Origin: Eubacterium limosum
Lineage (GTDB): Bacteria; Bacillota; Clostridia; Eubacteriales; Eubacteriaceae
Reading direction: 5' to 3'
DNA: 11,520 bases
NCBI GenBank assembly: GCA_959020865.1
Contig: CAUEUD010000111.1
Coordinates: 1-11,520, forward strand
Below are positions 1-6,534 of this stretch, one piece after another. Positions within the stretch are counted from its first letter, which is position 1. Each line of letters opens with the position of its first letter. The position numbers were made by a program, and so were the translations under genes. The notes beneath the pieces are model-generated. The model saw only the letters and a list, made by a program, of their open reading frames with translations. It was not told where the DNA came from and ran no database searches.

Positions 1-14
1 AATCATTTGAGCGC

Positions 15-275
15 CTACACTTCTTCCTGCACGGTCTCAAACAGGGCCGGGTTGACGCTGTACTCCGTAAAGGTGCGTTTGCCATTGGTCATTTCCTGCT
101 GCCGGCAATAGCCATAGTCCTCTAAAATATTCAGATAAGGCGTCAGATCCTCGGCCTTTTTCTGCCCAAAACTGCTGATATGGAGAATTACAGGAACAAA
201 ATGCTGCACATTTTGATTGGAATGGCGGCCAAAGGCCACTGTTTCAATCGCTTTTTCGGCAGAAAAAGGGGGCAT
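15..275 (-). pseudogene. Truncated ORF, DUF3987/primase-like C-terminal remnant joined to a repeat
   Basis: This 86-residue reading frame is a composite. Residues 33-86 have the look of the winged-helix tail of phage or plasmid primase/helicase proteins of the DUF3987 (YfjI-like) type: an acidic helix (AEDLTPYLNILEDYGY), a basic wing (NGKRTFTEY) and the closing SVNPALFE, like the 'YxVNPAL' ending common in that group. This assignment is from memory of the family pattern and is inference. Residues 1-32 are encoded by the interspersed repeat at 180-304, including its three hairpins, so they are not ancestral protein. I see no good ribosome site before the ATG at 273-275. The likely reading is a mobile-element gene cut off by the repeat, leaving a 55-codon stub. 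The frame closes with TAG at 15-17. It could still be translated as a small hybrid protein, but nothing here supports that. Confidence 0.45.
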
Positions 276-304
276 TCATTCTCAATTATCCATTCTCCAT
301 TAAA
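180..304. repeat. Foldback heptad repeat, copy A
   Basis: The left arm begins with ATGGAGAATTA and the right arm ends with 7-base units of the type ATTCTCA, ATTATCC, ATTCTCC, which are complementary to the left arm. Between them lie three hairpins: CAAAATG/CATTTTG (197-203 with 209-215), GGCC/GGCC around AAA (227-237), and CTTTTTC/GAAAAAG around GGCA (251-268). It belongs to the same family as the copies near 2341, 4249, 7291, 8842 and 11432. It interrupts the ORF to its left and lies about 50 bases downstream of the stop of the XRE regulator gene. Confidence 0.75.
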
Positions 305-354
305 AAACCGTCTCTCACTTTACCTTTGCCAATACTTCTCAGCGTTTGCCCCCT

Positions 355-1788
355 TCACAGGTAGCTTTTCAGCAGGTCAATCATGGCCTCCCGGCTCAGG
401 GTCAGATCGCTCTCGGGCAGATAGTCGAAAAAATCGGAAAAGGCTTCGCAGATGGCAGGCTCGTCGATGATCACGATGTTCAGCCGCTGGCTGTCGTCGT
501 TGAAGCGCTGTACCACCAGCTGCTGCTCGTCGGCCTTAATGATCTCCACATTGAGCGGCGTCCGGAATTTGTCGGAATCGATAACGGTAAAGGCGGTCTC
601 TCCGCCCTCGACGGCGGCCAGGATCTCCCGCAGGAAGTCTCTGCACTCCTCTGGGCTGCAGCGCCGCACCAGATCTTCTGGATAGTAGCAGATTCGTCCG
701 GTTTCCATGAAGATTCTCAGGCCTTCCGGGGAGAAAAAGGACTGCGGCAGGGGCCGCTCGCCGCGTGTATAGGGGCCGTAGACCTCGCCTGCCAGAGCAC
801 AGATGGCCTCCCGCCCGGGGATGTCCTGCTGGACCAGGGCTTCGATGCGCGCATCGTTCATACAGAGGCCGATGCAGGGGTGTGGCTCCAGACTGGCGCT
901 GCCCAGGTATTCCCTGGACCAGCCGTACATATCCTCGATGTGATCGGCCCTGCGGGTAAGCTGAGGCAGGCCGCGGCAGAGGCGGTCCACAGCGGTCTGG
1001 TAAAAGCCTACGATGGAAGCGTCGTCGTACAGAATGGCGATTTTAAAGCTTCTGGACAACTTGAGCACATGGCGGTTGGTGATGATGAAATAGGGCAGAA
1101 AAGTGGTAACGGCCTGGGCAGGGTCGGAACCCGTATAGGAATAGTAGGGATGGTAGCCATCCCGGCCGCACAGGCTGAAGGACAGAATGTACTGGAGGTG
1201 GCGTAGATTTTTCTGGATGGCGTCGTGGCGGCTGGTCTCCTTTTCCAGGTAGATAAAATGTTCGATGTCCACTGTTCCCGCTGTGCACACAAAGGCGTTG
1301 TAGAGATACTCGTACACGAACTGGTGTTCAAAATCCAGGGCGATGGCCAGGTGCGGGGCCTCTCTGTGGTAAATCTCGTCGTTGATCACATCAATGATCA
1401 CGCTGTTGATGTCGTTTTTGCCCTCGATAACCTGCGTCCCGTGCTGGAGTACAGGAAAGGCCTTATATTCGCGGTCTGCGATGTCCTCGGTGGGGGCGTA
1501 GGTGTTGCCGGCCAGCTCCTCCACGAGGCGCTTGACGCTGTTGCGCCGGTAGTAGACTTTATCGCCGATCTTGGCCATCTTGTAGAGATCGTCGAGCTCG
1601 CTCTTTTCAAAGGGGGTCAGTGACAGGGCGCGACAGAGCTTTTTATAGAAATCGGCGCTGGGCACGCGTTCGCCCACCATGACCTTGTGGATGGTGGAGC
1701 GGTCAATTTTGGCTTTTTTGGAAAGCTGATAGATGGAAAATCCCGTTGCTTCAACTAAAGTTGTCAGGTGTTCACTGAATTGCGACAT
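355..1788 (-). CDS. XRE-family transcriptional regulator with large unknown C-terminal region
   Basis: Predicted 477-residue cytoplasmic DNA-binding protein. Residues about 8-70 form a Cro/C1-type helix-turn-helix domain; the recognition unit is about residues 19-41 (IYQLSKKAKIDRSTIHKVMV). The remaining 400 or so residues have no signal peptide or membrane segment and match no ligand-binding family I can name. They include a segment around 228-256 (TFLPYFIITNRHVLKLS) reminiscent of a block seen in long XRE regulators of Clostridia, whose ligand is unknown to me. I chose the ATG at 1786-1788 because AAAGGAG sits 7 bases upstream; a longer in-frame start at 1896 would have to be read through the promoter. 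A promoter lies at 1832-1860. The nearest upstream element is a candidate small RNA gene, and a mobile-gene remnant lies downstream. Targets cannot be told from sequence. The regulator call is secure; the effector function is unknown. Confidence 0.85.
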   Translation of the reverse strand: MSQFSEHLTTLVEATGFSIYQLSKKAKIDRSTIHKVMVGERVPSADFYKKLCRALSLTPFEKSELDDLYKMAKIGDKVYYRRNSVKRLVEELAGNTYAPTEDIADREYKAFPVLQHGTQVIEGKNDINSVIIDVINDEIYHREAPHLAIALDFEHQFVYEYLYNAFVCTAGTVDIEHFIYLEKETSRHDAIQKNLRHLQYILSFSLCGRDGYHPYYSYTGSDPAQAVTTFLPYFIITNRHVLKLSRSFKIAILYDDASIVGFYQTAVDRLCRGLPQLTRRADHIEDMYGWSREYLGSASLEPHPCIGLCMNDARIEALVQQDIPGREAICALAGEVYGPYTRGERPLPQSFFSPEGLRIFMETGRICYYPEDLVRRCSPEECRDFLREILAAVEGGETAFTVIDSDKFRTPLNVEIIKADEQQLVVQRFNDDSQRLNIVIIDEPAICEAFSDFFDYLPESDLTLSREAMIDLLKSYL

Positions 1789-1831
1789 GGGCTTTCTCCT
1801 TTCAGACGTGAATTTAAAGATTAATAGAAAT

Positions 1832-1860
1832 ATTATATATTCATTTGTGGTAAAAGGCAA
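1832..1860 (-). promoter_or_regulatory. Promoter of the XRE regulator gene
   Basis: On the minus strand, TTGCCT (1860-1855) is followed after 17 bases by a perfect TATAAT (1837-1832). The expected start point is near 1825, giving a leader of about 37 bases before the ATG. This lies downstream of the terminator at 1942-1914, so the regulator need not be read from the upstream transcript. Confidence 0.65.
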
Positions 1861-1913
1861 TGTCAATATTCTCATGTATAAGAGATTTTTTTGCAAACGA
1901 TCTGCAATCCGGC

Positions 1914-1942
1914 AAAAAAAATACTGCCAATGGCAGTATTTT
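1914..1942 (-). terminator. Intrinsic terminator of the candidate small RNA
   Basis: An 11-bp perfect inverted repeat (AAAATACTGCC at 1918-1928, loop AAT, complement at 1932-1942) is followed on the minus strand by eight Ts (plus-strand A run 1914-1921). On the plus strand there are only four Ts after the stem, so it is directed leftward. No protein gene ends just before it, which is why it marks an RNA gene or an attenuator. Confidence 0.8.
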
Positions 1943-2075
1943 CACCAAACAGTTTAAACCGGAAAATTTGGAGCAGTCCGGCATGATGTCTCGGAGCAGT
2001 CTTTGGCATCAAGGGATAAACTGTAGAGATTGGACATGTTTTACCGGTCTGTGGCGTCCACAGCACCAGAAAGTA
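1914..2075 (-). ncRNA. Candidate small RNA of about 160 nt, family unknown
   Basis: A full transcription unit is visible without a credible ORF: strong promoter at 2109-2081, predicted start near 2075, and a U-tailed terminator at 1942-1914. Pairings that can be read directly, 5' to 3' in the RNA: hairpin CUGUGG/CCACAG with a 3-base loop (2063-2049); ACCGG(U)AAAA (2048-2039) with UUUUCCGGU (1966-1958); ACAGUUUA (2024-2017) with UAAACUGU (1956-1949); UGAUG/CAUCA (2011-2007 with 1988-1984). The second and third pairings interleave, so the RNA forms either an H-type pseudoknot or two alternative folds. GACUGCUCC occurs twice (2001-1993 and 1978-1970), once in the predicted loop 2006-1989 and once unpaired; its CUCC end could pair with ribosome sites. 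I do not recognise it as 6S, SRP, tmRNA or a known riboswitch. An alternative is a leader attenuator for the XRE gene, but that gene has its own promoter. Confidence 0.6.
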
Positions 2076-2080
2076 ATCTC

Positions 2081-2109
2081 ATCATATCAGAGTTTTGCAG
2101 GGATTTCAA
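2081..2109 (-). promoter_or_regulatory. Strong promoter driving the candidate small RNA
   Basis: On the minus strand, TTGAAA (2109-2104) is followed after exactly 17 bases by TATGAT (2086-2081). TGA precedes the -10 box, giving the TGn extended -10 motif. The A/T-rich tract at 2133-2280 lies upstream of the -35 and could act as an UP element. No protein start follows within 290 bases. Confidence 0.7.
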
Positions 2110-2111
2110 TA

Positions 2112-2132
2112 TGTGGCAAAAAGTGTGGCAAA
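2112..2132 (-). promoter_or_regulatory. Tandem direct repeat, possible activator site
   Basis: TTTGCCACA occurs twice on the minus strand (2132-2124 and 2120-2112) with a 12-base period. It ends 2 bases upstream of the -35 box of the small-RNA promoter. This placement is typical of activator sites; the protein that might bind is unknown. The neighbouring XRE regulator is one candidate, by proximity only. Confidence 0.4.
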
Positions 2133-2310
2133 GATATTTTTCAATTTTAAAGATTTTTTACAGGGTTTTTACAAAAAAGATCATCCCTAAAACTTGTCCC
2201 TTTGCTTAATTTTCTTTAAACGCAAATGTTTCAGCTTAAAAATGTTCAATTCTTAAATAAAAATTAATTCGCTGTCGGAATGGGTAGGGACGCTAAAACT
2301 GTCAGTCCGC

Positions 2311-2332
2311 CAACCCGTATCGCCGCGATACC
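2311..2332. repeat. Palindromic repeat with core GTATCGCCGCGATAC, degraded copy
   Basis: The core GTATCG-CCG-CGATAC is flanked by CAACCC on the left. The first 21 bases are identical to the stem-loop at 8761-8781. Here the right outer arm is not complementary (CCCTTT in place of CGGGTTG), so the outer stem is lost and no U tract follows on the minus strand. It sits directly beside repeat copy B. Confidence 0.6.
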
Positions 2333-2340
2333 CTTTAAAA

Positions 2341-2426
2341 AAATGGAAAATGGAGAATGGAAAATTTGGGAGCGCTTTCGCGCCAGCAAAAGGGTTCAAC
2401 AATTTTCCATTTTCAACTTTCAATAA
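2341..2426. repeat. Foldback heptad repeat, copy B (short)
   Basis: The left arm consists of 7-base units (AAATGGA, AAATGGA, GAATGGA) and the right arm is the complementary type (TTTTCCATTTTCAACTTTCA). The centre holds one small hairpin, GCGC-TTTC-GCGC (2372-2383). It lies immediately beyond the transketolase terminator and is the shortest copy in the window. Confidence 0.65.
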
Positions 2427-2461
2427 AAAAAGAGGTGCAGTCTGTTTCAGACCGTACCTCT
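2425..2461 (-). terminator. Intrinsic terminator after the transketolase operon
   Basis: A stem of AGAGGT/ACCTCT (2431-2436 with 2456-2461) continues inward through CAG/CTG pairs around a TTTCAG-type loop and is followed on the minus strand by seven Us (A run 2425-2431). It lies 9 bases beyond the stop of the downstream transketolase subunit gene. Ts also follow on the plus strand, so it could act in both directions. Confidence 0.85.
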
Positions 2462-2469
2462 TTTTAGAA

Positions 2470-3411
2470 CTATTTGGCTTTGCGTGCCACAGCCTTTTTA
2501 GCCGCTTCCACGATGGCGTCAGTGGTCAGGTTGTATTTTTCAAGCAGTTCCAGCGCTTTGCCGGACTGGCCGAACTGATCCATCACGCCGACTTTTTCAA
2601 CCGGTGCCGGGGTGGTTTCTGCCAGGACTTCGCAGACTGCGCCGGCCAGGCCGCCGATGATGCTGTGTTCTTCAGCGGTAACGATGGCGCCGGTTTCTCT
2701 GGCGGCTGCTTCGATGGCTTCGCGGTCAATGGGTTTGATGGAGCCCATGTTCAGGACGCGGGCGGAGATGCCTTCTGCCTTTAAGACGTCAGCGGCTTCC
2801 AGAGCCTTTTCAACCATTAAGCCCATGGCCATGATGGTCAGGTCGTGGCCTTCTTTTAGGGTAGACGCCTTACCGACTTCAAATTCATAGTCTTCGTCAA
2901 AGATCACGTTGGTGTCCAGACGGCCTAAGCGGATGTAGACCGGGCCGTCAATGGCAACGGCTGCGTCCATCATGCGCTGTGTTTCAGTGGCGTCTGCCGG
3001 TACCAAAACGGTCATGTTCGGGATCGCGCGCATCAGGGCAACGTCTTCCACTGACTGGTGGGAGCCGCCGTCTTCGCCGACGGAGATCCCCGCGTGGGTC
3101 AGAGCAATCTTCACGTTCAGCTTTGGATAGCAGATGCTGTTGCGGATGATTTCAAAGGCACGGCCAGCGCCGAAAATGGCAAAGGTGCTGGCAAACGGGA
3201 TCTTGCCCGTGGTGGCTAAGCCAGCGGACATGCCCATGAGGTCACATTCTGCGATACCGACGTTAAAATGACGTTCCGGCATCACTTTTTTAAATTCAGA
3301 GGTTTTGGTCGCGCCGGATAAATCCGCGTCCAGAACCACAATATCTTTATTTTTTTCAGCGAGTACTGCTAAATATTCGCCGTACGCCTGTCTTGTTGAT
3401 TTTTTACTCAT
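2470..3411 (-). CDS. tkt: Transketolase, C-terminal subunit
   Basis: A 313-residue cytoplasmic subunit holding the pyrimidine-binding (central) and C-terminal domains of transketolase, which with the TPP-binding N-terminal subunit transfers two-carbon ketol units between pentose, tetrose and hexose phosphates. Seen in the sequence: the activating glutamate in VGIAECDLMG (Glu55); the GEDGGSHQSVED loop (about 112-123) that lines the active site; RLGR (161-164); and the C-terminal domain with VTAEEHSIIGGLAG (244-257). The length fits stand-alone C-terminal subunits rather than the fused 650-residue enzyme. The gene starts 2 bases after the stop of the N-terminal subunit gene, and its GGAGG site lies inside that gene's end, so translation is probably coupled and the two are made in equal amounts. 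A terminator follows at 2461-2425. DXP synthase and pyruvate dehydrogenase E1 beta share the fold, but the split pairing with 3414-4223 favours transketolase. Confidence 0.93.
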   Translation of the reverse strand: MSKKSTRQAYGEYLAVLAEKNKDIVVLDADLSGATKTSEFKKVMPERHFNVGIAECDLMGMSAGLATTGKIPFASTFAIFGAGRAFEIIRNSICYPKLNVKIALTHAGISVGEDGGSHQSVEDVALMRAIPNMTVLVPADATETQRMMDAAVAIDGPVYIRLGRLDTNVIFDEDYEFEVGKASTLKEGHDLTIMAMGLMVEKALEAADVLKAEGISARVLNMGSIKPIDREAIEAAARETGAIVTAEEHSIIGGLAGAVCEVLAETTPAPVEKVGVMDQFGQSGKALELLEKYNLTTDAIVEAAKKAVARKAK

Positions 3412-3413
3412 GA

Positions 3414-4223
3414 TTAATCCTCCAGTTCTTTCAGTGCAATTTCAACCTGTTCCGCGTTTGGTCCCTTACCGTGCCAGCCGGCATTGTTTTCCATGTAGGA
3501 AACGCCCTTGCCCTTAACGGTTTTGCAGACTAAAACAGAAGGCTTGCCCTCGCAGGCATAAGCTTTTTCAAGGCCTTCACGCAACTGATCAAAGTCGTTG
3601 CCGTCTGCGATGTTGATGACATTCCAGCCAAAGGCTGCAAATTTTTCATCAATCGGGTACGGTGACATAACGTCTGTGATGGCGCCGTCGATCTGTAAAT
3701 TGTTGTTATCCACAAATGCGATCAGGTTGTCCAGCTTGTAGTGGGCTGCGGACATGGCCGCCTCCCAGACCAGGCCTTCCTGGAGTTCGCCGTCGCCGAG
3801 CAACACATAGGTTTTCCAGTCTGCCTTGTCAATCTTAGCGCCCAGCGCCATACCGACAGCCGCGGAGATGCCCTGGCCCAGAGAACCGGTGGACATGTCT
3901 ACACCCGGGATTTTCTTCATGTCCGGGTGGCCCTGAAGGATGGCGCCAACCTGACGTAAATTATCCAGTTCGGATGCGTCAAAGAAGCCCTTTGCTGCCA
4001 GGGTTGCGTACAGAACCGGTGCGGCATGGCCTTTTGACAAGACGAAACGGTCGCGGTCTGCTTTTTTAGGATCCTTTGGATCAACGTTCATCTTTTCAAA
4101 ATATAACAAGCTCAAAATTTCAACTGCTGATAAAGATCCACCCGGATGTCCGGAAGCGGCTTTACCAATCATTTTCACGATATCCCGGCGGATACCTTTT
4201 GCTGTTTTTTCTAAGTTTTCCAT
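3414..4223 (-). CDS. tkt: Transketolase, N-terminal (thiamine diphosphate-binding) subunit
   Basis: A 269-residue cytoplasmic subunit that binds the diphosphate and magnesium ends of thiamine diphosphate. Seen: GHPGGSLS (25-32) with the conserved His26; KGHAAP (64-69) with His66; GHPD (98-101); and the TPP motif GDGELQEG (143-150) running to the NNN at 173-175; WHGKGP near the C terminus (250-255). The length is normal for a split transketolase. The ATG at 4221-4223 has AAGGAG about 6 bases upstream. It leads a two-gene unit with the C-terminal subunit. I see no clear promoter between it and the yitT-like gene; the space is filled by repeat copy C, so transcription may read through from the alr/mtnN side or start within the repeat. 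In an anaerobe lacking an oxidative pentose pathway this enzyme makes ribose and erythrose phosphates from glycolytic intermediates; that role is inferred. Confidence 0.93.
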   Translation of the reverse strand: MENLEKTAKGIRRDIVKMIGKAASGHPGGSLSAVEILSLLYFEKMNVDPKDPKKADRDRFVLSKGHAAPVLYATLAAKGFFDASELDNLRQVGAILQGHPDMKKIPGVDMSTGSLGQGISAAVGMALGAKIDKADWKTYVLLGDGELQEGLVWEAAMSAAHYKLDNLIAFVDNNNLQIDGAITDVMSPYPIDEKFAAFGWNVINIADGNDFDQLREGLEKAYACEGKPSVLVCKTVKGKGVSYMENNAGWHGKGPNAEQVEIALKELED

Positions 4224-4248
4224 ATGTTACTCCTTCATAAAATATTTT

Positions 4249-4373
4249 AGTTGATAGTGGATAGTGGATAGTGGATAGTTATTGAACAAAATCGCAGGCG
4301 ATTTTGATTTAAATCAAATTTGCAAAGCAAATTTGTTCCTGAACTATCAACTATCAATTCTCAACTCTCAACT
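4249..4373. repeat. Foldback heptad repeat, copy C
   Basis: The left arm holds a tandem run of 7-base units (TTGATAG, then TGGATAG three times), and the right arm the complementary type (CTATCAA twice, then TCTCAAC units). Inside are CAAAATCGC-AG-GCGATTTTG (4287-4306), a short GATTTAAATC palindrome, and CAAATTTGC-AAA-GCAAATTTG (4315-4335). It fills almost the whole gap between the yitT-like stop and the transketolase start. Its two hairpins occur in the opposite order to those of copy D. Confidence 0.85.
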
Positions 4374-4383
4374 GACTCACTAA

Positions 4384-5256
4384 TTATTCATTGAAATTCT
4401 TAAACCCTGCGCCCAGCACCTCCTGGGTATCGGCCAGGGTTACAAAGGCGTTCGGGTCAATCTCATAGATGAGGCTCTTGAGCTTGGCGATCTGGTTTCT
4501 GTAGACAATACAGTAAACCACATCCTTGCTCTGCCCCGAATACGCGCCGTAGGCATGAAAAATCGTGGCGCTCTTGTTGAGATCTGTTCGGATGCGCTCG
4601 CAGATTTCCGGACTCTTGTCTGAGACAATGTTGGCCGCCTTGGCGTAATTGTTGCCCGCGATGACAAAATCCATGACCTGCGTGTATAAAAACAGCACGA
4701 TGATGGAATAAAGCATGATCGAGATGTTCTTAAAGGCGATCCCCGCAAAGAGGACAACGCAGAAGTCAATGCACATGATCCAGGTGCTCAGGGTCAGGCG
4801 CTTTGTGGCCTTATGGAGCATCCGGGCCAGCAGGTCTGTCCCGCCGCCGGAGCCGCCCATGCGGTACAGCACGCCCATGCCGACCCCGTAAAGGACGCCG
4901 GCAAAAATACTGGCCAGAAGGACGTCGTCTGAGAAAGGCGGTATCACACCTGCCATCACATCGACCAGAACCCCGTAGGCCAGGGTACAGACAAAGCTCT
5001 TGAGGCCCACGCTCTTGCCCAGCACCTTGAGCGCGATCAGCTGTGTGGCCACAGAGAATACAAAGGTAACCGTCCCAACCGGCAGCCCCGTCACATAGTA
5101 GAGCACAGTGGCAAGCCCGCTGAAGCCTCCGGGCGCCAGCTTATTGGGAATCATGAACATATTGGCAGCCAGGGCTGTCATAAATGTCCCGAACAAAATG
5201 CCCACATACTCAAAAATGGTACGGGCGACCTTATTATCTTTGATTTTGTTTTCCAT
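4384..5256 (-). CDS. YitT family membrane protein with DUF2179 tail
   Basis: A 290-residue polytopic inner-membrane protein. About five hydrophobic segments are visible: near residues 13-35, 50-77, 84-104, 111-131 and 158-199. The conserved glycine-rich stretch GGSGGGTDLLA (134-144) lies between the fourth and fifth. A soluble C-terminal DUF2179 domain follows (about 228-285, from ATIFHAYGAYSG to QEVLGAGF). This domain order is that of the YitT/YebE family, whose transport role is not firmly established. The start is at ATG 5254-5256 with only a weak GGGG-type ribosome site. The gene follows alr by 60 bases and probably belongs to the same transcript. No signal peptide is separable from the first membrane segment. 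The family is certain; the substrate is unknown. Confidence 0.85.
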   Translation of the reverse strand: MENKIKDNKVARTIFEYVGILFGTFMTALAANMFMIPNKLAPGGFSGLATVLYYVTGLPVGTVTFVFSVATQLIALKVLGKSVGLKSFVCTLAYGVLVDVMAGVIPPFSDDVLLASIFAGVLYGVGMGVLYRMGGSGGGTDLLARMLHKATKRLTLSTWIMCIDFCVVLFAGIAFKNISIMLYSIIVLFLYTQVMDFVIAGNNYAKAANIVSDKSPEICERIRTDLNKSATIFHAYGAYSGQSKDVVYCIVYRNQIAKLKSLIYEIDPNAFVTLADTQEVLGAGFKNFNE

Positions 5257-5316
5257 TTCCCCATCACATCGGCCGAAACACCGCCGGCCGGCCTAACATC
5301 ATAAATTTTACAGCGG

Positions 5317-6525
5317 TCAGAAGCCGCCAAAAAATCCATCGTTCAGTATCTCTACCTCCAGATGTTTCTCGCCCATAAAATCATAGATGCGGGGCACCCG
5401 CTTGTTGACCATGCAGAGCAGCTCATAGGAGATGGTGCCCAGCTTTTCAGCCAGCTCCTCGGCGGGGAGGTTTTCCCCGAAAAGTTCCACTTCATCGTAG
5501 AGTGAAACGCCCTCAAGGCCTGTAATATCAACCATACACTGGTCCATACAGATATTCCCCACAACAGGCGCGCGATGGCCGTTAATCAGTACCTCCGCAC
5601 CCTTTCCGGAGAGCATCCGGCTGTAGCCGTCGGCATAGCCCACTGGCAGTGTCGCGATGATGCGGTCGCCCTCAGCCGTAAACTTTCGTCCATAGCTCAC
5701 CGAGTCCCCCGCGTGAATGGTCTTGATATGGACAATTCTGGTTTTAAAGCTCATAACCGGCTTTAATTCAAGCTTTTCCTTTTTCACCTCGCCTGAGGGA
5801 TAGTGGCCGTAGAGAATGATGCCCGGCCGCACCATGTTAAAGACCGTTTTGTCAAAATCAATGATGGCGGCTGAGTTTTCCACATGCTTGAGCGGAATCT
5901 CAATGCCCTTATCAGAAAGCGCCTTGACCACCTGGGCGTAGCGCATGAGCTGTAAATGCGTAAAGTCCTTGTCGCCTTCATCCGCAGTGGCAAAGTGGGT
6001 GTAAAGCCCCTCGATGCGGATGCCCGGCATCTCTGCGATCTTCAGGACCGCCTCCACCGCCTCATCCCACCGGAAGCCGATCCGGCCCATGCCGGTGTCC
6101 ACCTTGATATGGACCGGGTGCACTGAACCGTTCGCCACACAGTAGTCCGAGAGGGCCTGGGCAAACTCAAGCTGATAAACCCCAGGCGTCACATCCCATT
6201 CCACCAGCTCTGGAATCTGGTCGATGCCGGTGTAGCCCAGAATAAAGAGATCGCAGCGGTCAATCCCTTTCTGGCGCAGGGCAATGGCCTCATCCAGAAA
6301 AGCGACCCCCAGACAGGGCACGCCCTCGTCCTGCAGAAGCTCGGCCACATCCACGCCGTGTCCGTAAGCGTCCGCCTTAACCACGCCCATGATCCGGGCC
6401 TCCGGCCCCACCGCTTTTTTTATCTGCTCAAGGTTAAAGAGCAGGTTCTCAAGCTTGATCTCCGCCCAGGTAGGCCGGTGGGCCGGGACTACACTAAAAT
6501 CATCAAAAAGATCCAAGGGAAACAC
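5317..6525 (-). CDS. alr: Alanine racemase
   Basis: PLP-dependent cytoplasmic enzyme that interconverts L- and D-alanine for peptidoglycan. Numbered from the GTG: the Schiff-base lysine in VVKADAYGHG (Lys50); KVDTGMGRIG (141-150) with the conserved arginine; HVENSAA (214-220); the catalytic tyrosine in GDSVSYGRKF (Tyr278) with PVGYADGYSR (294-303); and CMDQCMVDI (326-334) of the C-terminal beta domain. At 402 residues it is slightly longer than the usual 360-390, with about a 14-residue N-terminal lead. The frame opens with GTG at 6523-6525, only 9 bases after the mtnN stop. A TTG four codons later (6511-6513) has AGAAGGTG 6 bases upstream and is an equally good start, giving 398 residues. 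It is probably co-transcribed with mtnN. Confidence 0.95.
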   Translation of the reverse strand: MFPLDLFDDFSVVPAHRPTWAEIKLENLLFNLEQIKKAVGPEARIMGVVKADAYGHGVDVAELLQDEGVPCLGVAFLDEAIALRQKGIDRCDLFILGYTGIDQIPELVEWDVTPGVYQLEFAQALSDYCVANGSVHPVHIKVDTGMGRIGFRWDEAVEAVLKIAEMPGIRIEGLYTHFATADEGDKDFTHLQLMRYAQVVKALSDKGIEIPLKHVENSAAIIDFDKTVFNMVRPGIILYGHYPSGEVKKEKLELKPVMSFKTRIVHIKTIHAGDSVSYGRKFTAEGDRIIATLPVGYADGYSRMLSGKGAEVLINGHRAPVVGNICMDQCMVDITGLEGVSLYDEVELFGENLPAEELAEKLGTISYELLCMVNKRVPRIYDFMGEKHLEVEILNDGFFGGF

Positions 6526-6534
6526 CTTCTGTCT

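Noticed and set aside
346..1206. A 286-codon open frame on the plus strand opposite the XRE regulator
   Set aside because: It has no ribosome site, its translation shows no family pattern, and it lies antisense to a gene with clear HTH motif, promoter and ribosome site. It is a shadow of GC-rich coding sequence.
1832..1866. TTGACA at 1866-1861 as the -35 of the XRE promoter
   Set aside because: It is 23 bases from TATAAT, too far. TTGCCT at 1860-1855 has the correct 17-base spacing.
1914..2075. Candidate RNA as 6S RNA or a known riboswitch
   Set aside because: It does not show the long, nearly continuous duplex with a central bubble expected of 6S, and I cannot find the conserved core of any riboswitch I know. 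The XRE gene's own promoter also argues against a leader role. Left as unknown family.
2350..2784. A 144-codon plus-strand frame
   Set aside because: It starts inside repeat copy B, crosses the transketolase terminator and lies antisense to the transketolase C-terminal subunit.
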